Of a stretch of 64,000 nucleotides of DNA, positions 51,720 to 59,848 are shown piece by piece. The notes under the pieces are model-generated. The model saw only the letters and a list, made by a program, of their open reading frames with translations, made no database searches and was not told the DNA's origin. Within the stretch, counting starts at the first letter, position 1, and each line of letters starts with the position of its first letter. The stretch covers positions 62,001 to 126,000 of the forward strand of contig JADZCD010000065.1 in assembly GCA_020851735.1 (NCBI GenBank), read 5' to 3'. The position numbers and the translations under genes are program-made. This DNA comes from Phycisphaeraceae bacterium. Lineage in GTDB: Bacteria > Planctomycetota > Phycisphaerae > Phycisphaerales > Phycisphaeraceae.

Positions 51720-52370
51720 TCATCCTCTTTCAATTCCATCATCGCGGCCCTGCGTTCTAACATCCATTCGCCAATCAACGTCCACCAACCGAAACGAATC
51801 AGCTATCGCCCAGTTCGGTATCCTGATATTGCCCCTCGTCTCCACGCCTGATCTGGCGATTTCTTCCATGCCCGCATAAATGCCATACCAGAGTTGACAC
51901 AACTCACACACAATCTCCCTATACACAGGGATACTCTCGCGGTCATAATCCGCGATCGAGCCGCCTTGATGTGCTCGGTCAGCTAACACTCCTATGGTGT
52001 TCTGCAATTCTGCCGCTCGCCGCGTCAAATCGGTTGGCGAATGGAATTGACGCGCACTTTCCCCCGCCACTCCACCCAGAGGCACAAGCGGCACAATCTC
52101 AAATCCAGTGTCCCACCTCGGAATACTTCGGCATAGCAGCTCGAATGCCTCCTGATTTATCCTGTCCACGCTGGCCCCATCCATCCATCGCCTGTGCCAT
52201 GACAAACAGACTTCATTAAGAACAATCTCATACCGCACCGCGTCCGCCAGCAAACGAGATTGTTCGTCGCGCTTTGCCCGTATGTTTTGAATGATTCCCG
52301 CAATGTCACTTTTCGCGTCAAAGAGCGATTGTGCAACGCTCCAAGCATTAATATCGCCTGCTGGGCTCAT
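51720..52370 (-). CDS. Uncharacterised protein (216 aa)
   Basis: I see no known domain. The chain begins MSPAGDINAWSVAQSLFDAKSDIAGIIQNIRAKRDEQSRLLADAVRYEIVLNEVCLSW, a helical start, then IVPLVPLGGVAGESARQFHSPTDLTRRAAELQNTIGVLADRAHQGG and a second helical part ending YREIVCELCQLWYGIYAGM. It is soluble and mostly helical, with no signal peptide. Similar helical single-domain proteins occur in toxin-antitoxin and phage-defence neighbourhoods, but nothing here proves that. Its GC and codon use look less extreme than the neighbours. It is followed by the lipoprotein gene. Confidence 0.7.
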   Translation of the reverse strand: MSPAGDINAWSVAQSLFDAKSDIAGIIQNIRAKRDEQSRLLADAVRYEIVLNEVCLSWHRRWMDGASVDRINQEAFELLCRSIPRWDTGFEIVPLVPLGGVAGESARQFHSPTDLTRRAAELQNTIGVLADRAHQGGSIADYDRESIPVYREIVCELCQLWYGIYAGMEEIARSGVETRGNIRIPNWAIADSFRLVDVDWRMDVRTQGRDDGIERG

Positions 52371-52481
52371 TTACACGCCTCCAACTCAAAACACTAAGCG
52401 AAATCATGCAAACACCAACTTCACAACCGGTCAGCTGCCTGCGCCTAAGACGCAGCCGCACCCCAGACGCCGCCCCCCCTA

Positions 52482-54128
52482 TCACCCCTGCCCCACATAC
52501 TCAAAATAATCAAAATCCGCCGGCAACCTCTGCCCCGTCAAGTCCCACGCCGTCATGCCCACAAACGCCCCCGTAAACCGCGGGAACCCCGTCTCGTCCG
52601 ACAGCCGCGTGGCATCTAAGTCGGCGGTGGCGTCGATAAACGTCTGGCCGTCCAGGCTGTAGCTAAAGCGCAAAGCCTGATGATCGAACGTCGCCCGCAG
52701 GTGCACGCACGTCGCCCCGCCGATGTCGATCGGCACGTTCGGCGGCTGCATGGTGTTACGGTTGATCGTCTTAAGAATCCCCAGGCAAGGCCCCAATTTT
52801 TCATCGCCCTGCAGATAGATGTAGTAGAAATCCCCGTCGTCGTAATACGCCACCAGGCCCGCCAACTGCGTGGGCGCCGTGGGCACAAACTCCACGCACG
52901 TCGTCACCGTCGCCTTAAAGTGCTGCAGCCGGTGCGCCACCAGACTCGTGTGATGCCGCGAAAACAGCGTCTCCCTGCCCGTCAGCCGCAAGTGCCCCGG
53001 CCGCGCCTTTAGCGACAGCCACGATTCCTCCGGCGGCGTGCGCAGGCAGGACAAATGCACGCTAAGCGTCGGCGAATCAAAGTCATCACGCGTTGGGCCC
53101 GTCACCGGTTCCTTAAATGGATGCGCCGGCAAGTTTGGGCCCGGCACCGTCACCCGCGCCAGATTCGACCCGCTGGGTTGCGCCGCCGCTCCTTCCAGAG
53201 CTTCCGGGGGCGTTTGGCGCAGCCAGCCATCTTCCGTCCAGCACATCTTTTCAATCGCCGTCTCCCGCCCCAGCACGCACCGTCGTGCGTCGCCTTCCAC
53301 CTTCCCCGGCGCCGTCAGCGGCCGCGCGCACAAATGCACCAGGTACCACTCGCCCTTCTGCGTCTCCACGATCGACGCGTGCCCAGCCTTCTGCAGCGGC
53401 AGCTCCGGGTGTTCCCTGCTGGTCACAATCGGATTCGTCGGATCCACCTCATAAGGCCCTTCGATCTGTCGCGACCGCGCCATCGTCACCGCGTGCCCCC
53501 AGCTCGTGCCGCCCTCAGCACACATCAGGTAATACCACCCGTCGCGCTTATATAGATGCGGGCCTTCCGTCCACTTTAAATCCGTCCCCCGAAAAATATT
53601 CTTAATCGGCCCGATCAGCTTCCGCTGGCGCGCGTCGTATTCCTGCAGCACGATGCCGTCGAACACGTTGCGATTGGGCCGATAGTCAAACAGCATGTTC
53701 ACCACCCACTTCCGCCCCGTGTCCGGATCATGAAACATCGACGGATCAAAACCCGAGGCATTTAAGTACACCGGGCCTTCCCACGGGCCCATGATGTCGC
53801 GCGCCGTCACCACGTAATTATGCACGTCCCAGAAGCGGTGAATGCACTGGCGCACGTTGGAATAAACCAGGTGAAATTTCTCCCCATCATGCGTCAGACA
53901 CGGCGCCCACACCCCGTGCGACGCCTGATCGCCGATCAAGTCCAGCAGCTTGGGGTCCTTCAATCCATGCGTGAGCAGCCGCCAGTTCACCAAGTCCCGG
54001 CTATGGTGAATCTGCACGCCCGGCCACCACTCAAACGTGCTCGTGGCGATGTAATAATCGTCCCCAACGCGGCAGATGGACGGATCAGGGTTAAAGCCCG
54101 GCAGGATGGGATTGGTGATCGTAGCCAT
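52482..54128 (-). CDS. GH43 beta-xylosidase/arabinofuranosidase
   Basis: The protein has 548 residues. ITNPILPGFNPDPSICRVGDDYYIATSTFEWWPG is the standard start of GH43 subfamily 10-12 xylosidases. The three catalytic acids are visible: Asp15 (base), Asp128 in ASGFDPSMF (pKa modulator) and Glu188 in KWTEGPHLY (acid). The C-terminal 200 residues are a beta-sandwich (DFDSPTLSVHLSCLRTPPEESWLSLKARPGHLRLTGRE...FTGAFVGMTAWDL), the XynB-type domain that closes the active site. There is no signal peptide, so it would cut imported xylo-oligosaccharides. It diverges from the sulfatase gene after about 220 bases. Confidence 0.95.
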   Translation of the reverse strand: MATITNPILPGFNPDPSICRVGDDYYIATSTFEWWPGVQIHHSRDLVNWRLLTHGLKDPKLLDLIGDQASHGVWAPCLTHDGEKFHLVYSNVRQCIHRFWDVHNYVVTARDIMGPWEGPVYLNASGFDPSMFHDPDTGRKWVVNMLFDYRPNRNVFDGIVLQEYDARQRKLIGPIKNIFRGTDLKWTEGPHLYKRDGWYYLMCAEGGTSWGHAVTMARSRQIEGPYEVDPTNPIVTSREHPELPLQKAGHASIVETQKGEWYLVHLCARPLTAPGKVEGDARRCVLGRETAIEKMCWTEDGWLRQTPPEALEGAAAQPSGSNLARVTVPGPNLPAHPFKEPVTGPTRDDFDSPTLSVHLSCLRTPPEESWLSLKARPGHLRLTGRETLFSRHHTSLVAHRLQHFKATVTTCVEFVPTAPTQLAGLVAYYDDGDFYYIYLQGDEKLGPCLGILKTINRNTMQPPNVPIDIGGATCVHLRATFDHQALRFSYSLDGQTFIDATADLDATRLSDETGFPRFTGAFVGMTAWDLTGQRLPADFDYFEYVGQG

Positions 54129-54352
54129 GCGCGCAAGTGTACGTTACAGGCGGCTCGGCGCAAATGGCAGCTCCCCTTCATCGCGCCTTATTCCGTGGCT
54201 CTGATTTGATCCTTTCCACTCTCGCCCCCTACACTTACCCGGACAAGTCCACCGCCCCGGCACGGGCGTGCTTCTGAGCGTCGAGTTGTTGTCATTTCAC
54301 GTCAAGATCCATCCGCCTGGGCCGCGCTAGCCTTGGGAGTAAACCTGCCCCC

Positions 54353-55798
54353 GTGACCGAACCTTCGACTATCCTGACGCGACGCGATCTGCTTAAACTC
54401 ACCAGCCTCAGCGCCGCCACACTCCTCTCCCAACGCGTGCTGGCCGCCGTTCCGCAAACTTCTTCCTCCCCTACTCCCGCCATGCCCAACACCCGCAAAC
54501 CCAACATCCTGGTCATCATGGCTGACGACTTAGGCTACGGCGACCTCGGCTGCTACGGCAACACACAAATCCCCACGCCCCACCTCGACGCCCTCGCCGC
54601 CGGCGGATTGCGCTTTACCGACGGCTACGTCACCGCCCCGGTCTGCAGCCCCTCGCGGGCGGGCTTTCTCACCGGGCGCTATCAGCAGCGCTGCGGACAC
54701 GAATTCAACGGCGGCGCCACGCCCGGCGCCACCATGCAGACCTATGGCCTGCCCGTCAGCGAGCGCACCTTGGCCGACGAACTCCAAGCCGCCGGCTACG
54801 TCACCGGCATCGTCGGCAAGTGGCACCTGGGCATGGCCGACCGCTTCCACCCCCTCCGCCGCGGATTCACCGAGTGCTACTGCTTCCTCGAAGCCTGGTT
54901 TTCGTATCTGAATCCCCAGGACGACCCGCGCATCATCTATCGCAACCTCGCCCCCGCGCAAAAAACCTCCGCATACCTCACCGACACCTTCGCCCGCGAA
55001 GCCCAGGCCTTCCTCCATCGCCACCGCGAAGAGCCCTTCTTCCTCTACTTGCCTTTCAACGCGCCCCACACGCCCCTGCAAGCCTCCGACAAATACCTCC
55101 AACGCTTCGCCCACGTCGCCGACGAAACAAAACGCACCTATATGGCCATGGTCTCCGCCCTCGACGACGGCGTCGGCCAGGTCATGCAGACCCTCCGCGA
55201 TCTGAACCTGGAAGACAACACCCTGGTCCTCTTCCTGGTCGATCACGGCGCGCCCTCGCACGTCACCCCCGGCAGCAATTACCCGCTCCGCGGACACAAA
55301 GCCCAGGTCTTAGAGGGCGGCATCCGCGTGCCCTTCCTCGCTTCCTGGAAGGGCCGCATTCCGCCAGGCATCTGTCATGAACCCGTCATCTCGCTGGATA
55401 TCTTCCCCACCGCCCTGGCGTTGGCCGGCCGCACCGTTTCTCCCAACCTGACTCTGGACGGCAAGAGCCTTCTGCCCCTGCTCCTGGAAAACCCCGCCCC
55501 CGGAAGCGCCCCCGGAAGCAACCCCGCCCCCGGAAGCAAACCCGCCCCCCGCCAGCCCCTGCACGACACGCTCTTTTGGCGCATGGGCCCGCAACAAGCC
55601 CTCCGCCGCGGTCCGTGGAAATTAGTCCGCTCTAAAGAAACCCCCTGGCAACTCTATAACCTGGCCGACGACCTTGGCGAATCCACCGACCGCGCCGCCG
55701 CCAACCCCCAAGTCGCCCAGGAACTCTTAACCGCCTATCAACACTGGAACGCCCAACTCCCCCCGCCCCGCGAACCCGTCGCCACAACCACGGATTGA
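54353..55798 (+). CDS. S1-family sulfatase with Tat signal
   Basis: From GTG 54353 the protein has 481 residues. TRRDLLKLTSLSAATLLS at residues 9-26 is a Tat signal, so it is exported folded. KPNILVIMADDLGYGDLGCYG holds the metal site Asp58-Asp59; CSPSR (98-102) is the sulfatase signature, with Cys98 to become formylglycine; KWHLG and HAP/DHGAPSHVTPGSNYP form the rest of the site. Maturation could be by the anSME-type enzyme at 26748-28277. It removes sulfate from a polysaccharide or aryl substrate. Residues about 378-402 (PAPGSAPGSNPAPGSKPAP) are an insertion from dispersed repeats at 55489-55555. They fall in a loop near the C-terminal domain. Confidence 0.94.
   Translation: MTEPSTILTRRDLLKLTSLSAATLLSQRVLAAVPQTSSSPTPAMPNTRKPNILVIMADDLGYGDLGCYGNTQIPTPHLDALAAGGLRFTDGYVTAPVCSPSRAGFLTGRYQQRCGHEFNGGATPGATMQTYGLPVSERTLADELQAAGYVTGIVGKWHLGMADRFHPLRRGFTECYCFLEAWFSYLNPQDDPRIIYRNLAPAQKTSAYLTDTFAREAQAFLHRHREEPFFLYLPFNAPHTPLQASDKYLQRFAHVADETKRTYMAMVSALDDGVGQVMQTLRDLNLEDNTLVLFLVDHGAPSHVTPGSNYPLRGHKAQVLEGGIRVPFLASWKGRIPPGICHEPVISLDIFPTALALAGRTVSPNLTLDGKSLLPLLLENPAPGSAPGSNPAPGSKPAPRQPLHDTLFWRMGPQQALRRGPWKLVRSKETPWQLYNLADDLGESTDRAAANPQVAQELLTAYQHWNAQLPPPREPVATTTD
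55489..55555. repeat. CCCCCGGAAG units inside the sulfatase gene
   Basis: Five units in frame: ACCCCGCCCCCGGAAGCG, CCCCCGGAAGCA, ACCCCGCCCCCGGAAGCA and AACCCGCCCCCC. They encode PAPGSAPGSNPAPGSKPAP. Confidence 0.93.
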
Positions 55799-55821
55799 TG
55801 CGCACCGTGGGGAACGCCGCA

Positions 55822-55915
55822 CGCGTGATAAGAAAAGCCCAGCCGCTCCGCCAGCCGGGTCCCACCCGCGGGCGCAGGTGGTCTTTCGCCTGCGCGCTTG
55901 CCGCAGTCCATATAA
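55822..55915. repeat. Multi-hairpin element, copy 3 of 3
   Basis: It carries AGAAAAGCCCAGCCGCTCCG, CCAGCCGGGTCCCACCCGCG, GGCGCAGGTGGTCTTTCGCC and TGCGCGCTTGCCGCAGTCC. It is clearly related to copy 2 over about 90 bases. It lies just after the sulfatase stop and ahead of a minus-strand terminator. Confidence 0.92.
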
Positions 55916-55949
55916 GTATGGATGCCTGTGCTCTCGCACCTCTGCAAAC

Positions 55950-55980
55950 AAAAAAAAGCGGACCACCGTTGGTGGTCCAC
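55950..55980 (-). terminator. Rho-independent terminator of the first PEP-CTERM gene
   Basis: On the minus strand GTGGACCACC and GGTGGTCCGC pair around AAC, followed by T8. Confidence 0.93.
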
Positions 55981-56012
55981 CCTTTGAGAAACGCAACTTT
56001 TGTTGCTTTTAC

Positions 56013-56654
56013 TTACGCCACATGTCGACGCCGCAGCAGCGCCAATCCACCTATCGTCAGCAGCCCAAGGGCTGTCGGCTCGGGAACGCAGATCGTGTCG
56101 ACCACAATCTGATCGACCATGATCGTTCCATCGATGCGAATGGTTTCGAAGGTGGGGTTCGGATAGATGCGCACGTTGTACGTGGTGTGCCACCAGTTCG
56201 GACCCGCCGGCAGCGCTTCGCCCGTCGGACCGATGTCGATCTGCTGGATCACCTCAATCGTCCCGCCAGGGATCGTGCTCAAAACCGGCGCCGACATAAA
56301 CGCCTGCTTCGCCCAGGTCAACTGAATCCAGATGTCCTTGTACTCGTTGGGCGAAGCATTGGGAATGTACAGCTCAATGGCGCCCGACAGCGGCCAGACT
56401 CCTTCCCGGCCGCCCCATTCCTGCCACCAGCTCTGACCCGTCCCGGGCCAAACCTGGGCGCTGGGCACGCCGTAGGGATTCACCACCAGGTCCGCCAGCG
56501 GCTGGGGGTTGTCCGTCAGGAATTGCCATTCCTGCATCGTGGTGCGGTCCTGGCCGCGCCACTCCGGCGGGTTTAGGTCATCAGCCAATGCTGGACTGAC
56601 CAAGGAAAGAAACACCACACCGACAAGAGATACCTTTGCGAGTAGTCGCATCAA
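56013..56654 (-). CDS. PEP-CTERM protein, paralogue 1 (213 aa)
   Basis: The signal peptide is MMRLLAKVSLVGVVFLSLVSPALA. The mature part is a beta-rich domain with DDLNPPEWRGQDRTTMQEW, GREGVWPLSGAIELYIPN, KDIWIQLTWAKQA and TFETIRIDGTIMVDQIVVDTICV. It ends in VPEPTALGLLTIGGLALLRRRHVA, a PEP-CTERM tail (VPEP, transmembrane helix, Arg cluster) recognised by exosortase and cleaved for extracellular attachment or secretion. It is a tandem paralogue of the gene at 56694-57305, with which it may form an operon (gap of 39 bases). Confidence 0.93.
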   Translation of the reverse strand: MMRLLAKVSLVGVVFLSLVSPALADDLNPPEWRGQDRTTMQEWQFLTDNPQPLADLVVNPYGVPSAQVWPGTGQSWWQEWGGREGVWPLSGAIELYIPNASPNEYKDIWIQLTWAKQAFMSAPVLSTIPGGTIEVIQQIDIGPTGEALPAGPNWWHTTYNVRIYPNPTFETIRIDGTIMVDQIVVDTICVPEPTALGLLTIGGLALLRRRHVA

Positions 56655-56693
56655 ATCCCCTCCTTCCTTAATCGAGTCGGCCAGCCGACAACC

Positions 56694-57305
56694 CTATGCC
56701 CTGCGACGCCGCAGAAGCCCAAGGCCGCCCAGCACGAGCATGCCGATGCTCGCCGGCTCAGGTACGCAACGCGTGTCAATCACCAGTTGATCCACGTCAA
56801 TGCCGCCGGTGATCAGAATCGTCTCGATGTTCGGGTTCGGCTCCAGCCGAATGCTGAAGACCGAATGCACCCATGGCCCGTCCAGATCAGTCGTCTGTTC
56901 CAGCGTGCCGTAAACCGTGTCCGGGGCCGTGGTCAGCACGATCGGACTGGTGCCCGGCGCCTGCGGCTTCCAGGTCAACTGAATCCAGATGTCCTTCCAA
57001 GGCAGCGGCTGCGGACGATTGGGAATCGTCGCCCAGATCTCCCCCGACAGCGGCCACACGCCGTCCCGCCCCTCCAACGTCGCCCACCAGACTTGCCCCA
57101 CCCCCGGATACACCACCAGATCCGTCACCCCGTAAGGGTTGTAGCCCTGGTCCGGGTCCGGAGTCGGATCCGACGTCGAGAAGGTCCACTCCGCCCACGT
57201 CGTGCCGTCCTGCCCGCGCCACGAAGGCGGGAAAAGATCGTCAGCCTGGGCAATTGAGGGAACTAGCAGACCACATAGCGCAACGATGACATGGATATGT
57301 CTCAT
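56694..57305 (-). CDS. PEP-CTERM protein, paralogue 2 (203 aa)
   Basis: The signal peptide (HIHVIVALCGLLVPSIAQA) is followed by DDLFPPSWRGQDGTTWAEW, GRDGVWPLSGEIWATIPN, KDIWIQLTWKPQA and NIETILITGGIDVDQLVIDTRCV. The tail VPEPASIGMLVLGGLGLLRRRRA is a PEP-CTERM sorting signal. It aligns along its length with the gene downstream, so the pair arose by tandem duplication. GGAGGTG (57308-57314) precedes the ATG. Its role is extracellular matrix or glycan-related by family habit; not proven. Confidence 0.93.
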   Translation of the reverse strand: MRHIHVIVALCGLLVPSIAQADDLFPPSWRGQDGTTWAEWTFSTSDPTPDPDQGYNPYGVTDLVVYPGVGQVWWATLEGRDGVWPLSGEIWATIPNRPQPLPWKDIWIQLTWKPQAPGTSPIVLTTAPDTVYGTLEQTTDLDGPWVHSVFSIRLEPNPNIETILITGGIDVDQLVIDTRCVPEPASIGMLVLGGLGLLRRRRA

Positions 57306-57828
57306 CTCTCACCTCCAAGGGCCCATGCTAAAGTCGAATTGGAATAAGTCAACAAAAAAACGGGCCGAAAATAAAAATTTTATCAACTAATACAAATGTA
57401 GTTTCAAGATATTTGTCATCCATTTTGTTGATATAAAATACTTACCACAAACAAATAACGTACAAACAAACGTCTTGTAAATTAAATAATTGTTTGTCTT
57501 TTTAGCTTCCAGCCGCCTCTCGCCGCCCGCTGTACTCTTGACTTTGCCCCCCACAGGCATAGCTGTCCATGATTTACTAAAACTTGTCTCCAAAATGCTA
57601 AGAAAACAGCGCCCAGCCATATCCCCAGCCCTGCCAACCTTCGCCGCCCCCCTTGGTCCGCCTCGCCAAGGAATCCCGCGCCGCGCTCAACGAACCGCTT
57701 GAAACTTCCCGCCCTCCAGCCGATATTCTCATCCCCCTGGTCGATCGCTCGACCGCGCGTTGCTGGACCGCGTCCACATCCATCCGCCGCCGCCTCGTGG
57801 CGCGAACCTCTTCAAGGATTCCTTGCCT
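57306..57828. other. AT-rich intergenic region before GH1 gene
   Basis: Bases 57330-57500 are strikingly AT-rich with runs of A/T (AAAATTTTATCAAC) and imperfect inverted ACAAACAAA/TTTGTTTG pieces near 57450-57500. A 77-residue minus-strand ORF here (57387-57620) has no family features and I do not support it. The divergent promoters of the PEP-CTERM pair and GH1 are probably here. Confidence 0.55.
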
Positions 57829-59199
57829 ATGCCATTTCCCGCCTCGTTCCATTGGGGAGCTTGTGGCTCGTCCGTCTGCATGGAGGGAGCCGCCCAGATC
57901 GATGGCCGCAAACCCTCGATCTGGGACACCTTCGCCCTTCGCCCCGGCGCCATCGCCGACGGCACACAGCCCACCACCGCCTGCGATCATTACCACCGCT
58001 ACGCCCCGGACGTAGCCCTGATGCGGCAGGTCGGCCTGCGCGCCTATCGCACCGCCGTCGCCTGGCCTCGCGTCCTGCCTGACGGCACCGGCCCGGTTAA
58101 CGCCGCCGGCTTGGATTTCTACGACCGCCTCGTCGACGCCCTCCTGGCCGCCGACATTCAACCCTACCTGGACCTCTATCACTGGGACCTCCCCCAGGCC
58201 CTGGAAGACGGCGGCGGCTGGGGCAATCCCGACATCGTCTCCTGGTACGCCGACTTCGCCCAAATCGTCGTCGCCCGCCTGGGCGATCGCGTCCGCCATT
58301 GGTATGTGCTCAACGAGCCGCAGTGCTTCGTGCCCCTGGGATACCTCACCGGCGAACACGCCCCCGGTCGGCGCGGATCGCTGCGCGAAGCCCTCCAGAT
58401 CACCCACACCGCCCTCCTGGCCGTCGCCCACGCCAGCCGGGCCGTGCGCGCCGCCGCCGTCAAACCCGTGCGCGTCGGCCTGGTCAGCACCGGCGCCATC
58501 CGCATTCCCGCCACCGACAGCCCCGCCGACCTCGCCGCCGCGCGCTGGGCCATGTTCGACGACCCCCGCAAACCGCTGTGGCGCTGCTCCTGGTTCCTCG
58601 ATCCCCTGATCCTCGGCCGCTATCCCCAAGCCCTCGTCCAAGCCTTGGGCCAGGACAATCCGACCATCGCGCCCGGCGACCTGGAAACCATCCGCCCCGC
58701 GTCCGGGCCGCTGATCGACATGCTTGGCTTTAACTGCTACACCGCCGACACCGTCGCCGCCGCGCCCGCCGGCGACTACCCCGCTCAAGCCCTCCCGCAT
58801 CCGCCCGGACACCCGCGCTCGGACTGGAACTGGCCCGTCACGCCCGCCATGATGTACTGGGGCCCGCGCTTCCTGCACGAACGCTATCAGCTGCCCCTGG
58901 CCATCACCGAGTGCGGCTTGTCCAACCTCGACTGGGTAGCGCTCGACGGCCGCGTGCACGATCCTCAGCGCATCGACTTCTACCAGCGCTACCTCTCCGA
59001 ACTGGGCCGGGCCTGCGCCCAGGGCGTGCCCGTTGAAGCGTTCTTCGCCTACAGCCTGATGGACGACTGGGAGTGCGACCAGGGCTTTACCCGCCGCATG
59101 GGCCTGATCCACGTGGATTTCTCGACCCAGGCGCGCACTCTCAAAGACTCAGCCCACTGGTACCGCAACCTGATCCAGACCCACAGCCGCGCGCTGTGA
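57829..59199 (+). CDS. GH1 beta-glucosidase/6-phospho-beta-glucosidase-like
   Basis: ATG 57829 follows AAGGA (57814-57818); the protein is 456 residues, the normal GH1 size (an upstream extension exists but is unsupported). PASFHWGACGSSVCMEGAAQIDGRKPSIWDTF is the N-terminal signature. The acid/base is Glu163 in YVLNEPQ and the nucleophile Glu361 in LAITECGLS, where most members have TENG, so Cys replaces Asn. VEAFFAYSLMDDWECDQGFTRRMGLIHVDF is the C-terminal motif. There is no signal peptide; it splits imported beta-glucosides. Together with GH43 and GH2 it forms a cytoplasmic hydrolase set. Confidence 0.95.
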   Translation: MPFPASFHWGACGSSVCMEGAAQIDGRKPSIWDTFALRPGAIADGTQPTTACDHYHRYAPDVALMRQVGLRAYRTAVAWPRVLPDGTGPVNAAGLDFYDRLVDALLAADIQPYLDLYHWDLPQALEDGGGWGNPDIVSWYADFAQIVVARLGDRVRHWYVLNEPQCFVPLGYLTGEHAPGRRGSLREALQITHTALLAVAHASRAVRAAAVKPVRVGLVSTGAIRIPATDSPADLAAARWAMFDDPRKPLWRCSWFLDPLILGRYPQALVQALGQDNPTIAPGDLETIRPASGPLIDMLGFNCYTADTVAAAPAGDYPAQALPHPPGHPRSDWNWPVTPAMMYWGPRFLHERYQLPLAITECGLSNLDWVALDGRVHDPQRIDFYQRYLSELGRACAQGVPVEAFFAYSLMDDWECDQGFTRRMGLIHVDFSTQARTLKDSAHWYRNLIQTHSRAL

Positions 59200-59212
59200 T
59201 CGCCGCAGCACC

Positions 59213-59701
59213 CTACACCCGCCCCAGCCCCAGCACTCGCCGCCAGGCCGAGATCTGCCCTAAGTGAATCGACTCGTGCACCAGCATCAAGTCCGGCAAG
59301 ACGTGCCCGTTCCGCGGCATCTTTTCCTTCCACCGCGCCAGCGTCGTGGGCAGTTCCATCGCCGCGTCGCCGTCTTCCCGCAGCGCCTGACCGATCAAGC
59401 CGTGATACTTCTCAAACGACGCCAGCAACTCCTCCTTCGCTGGGTACGCCTGCGGATCATCCACCGCCGTGGAGTTAAATCCATAGCGATGGTCCTTAGG
59501 GTCCGCAAAACGCTCCCCGTGAATCATCGCCAGCATCACCGGGTGATACGCCCCTAAGTGCGCCAGCACCCAGGCCGGATGCGTCATGCCCGCCTGGGGC
59601 TGATGCGTCATCCGCGCGGCCGGCACGTCTTTGATCAGCTGCCGGGCGTATTCCAGATTCTCGTCCCAACCTTTTAAAATCCCGTCGATCACCGTCGACA
59701 T
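59213..59701 (-). CDS. DinB-family metal-dependent protein (162 aa)
   Basis: ATG 59701 (MSTVIDGILKG) follows GGAGGTGGCGC; the upstream extension is unlikely. The chain has a four-helix DinB/YfiT pattern with His48 (WVLAHLGAYH), His142 and His146 (LMLVHESIHLGQI), the metal-binding triad. Proteins of this superfamily include thiol transferases for bacillithiol or mycothiol analogues and many of unknown function. It is soluble. It is convergent to the GH1 gene with a gap of 13 bases. Confidence 0.9.
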   Translation of the reverse strand: MSTVIDGILKGWDENLEYARQLIKDVPAARMTHQPQAGMTHPAWVLAHLGAYHPVMLAMIHGERFADPKDHRYGFNSTAVDDPQAYPAKEELLASFEKYHGLIGQALREDGDAAMELPTTLARWKEKMPRNGHVLPDLMLVHESIHLGQISAWRRVLGLGRV

Positions 59702-59768
59702 GCGCCACCTCCCATTTTCAGTCCCCTCCTTACGTCGCCCCCACCTTTGCGCCCGCCGCGGCGCGCGC

Positions 59769-59804
59769 ATAAAAAAACCTGCGACATATTCTAGTATGCC
59801 GCAG
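59769..59804 (-). terminator. Rho-independent terminator of the VPLPAAVW-tail gene
   Basis: On the minus strand CCTGCGGCATA and TATGTCGCAGG pair around CTAGAA, followed by T7. Confidence 0.93.
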
Positions 59805-59848
59805 GCTTATCTTGTCACCGAAGCACTCGGTGTGGAGCAGTCTGCCGT

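Noticed and set aside
57387-57620. 77-residue minus-strand ORF in AT-rich DNA
   Set aside because: No good ribosome site, no family features, and composition follows the AT-rich background.
57598-59112. 504-residue minus-strand ORF antisense to the GH1 gene
   Set aside because: Composition is shadow-like (GGG, AAD, repeated Val/Asp/Gly) and the GH1 frame has all catalytic motifs.
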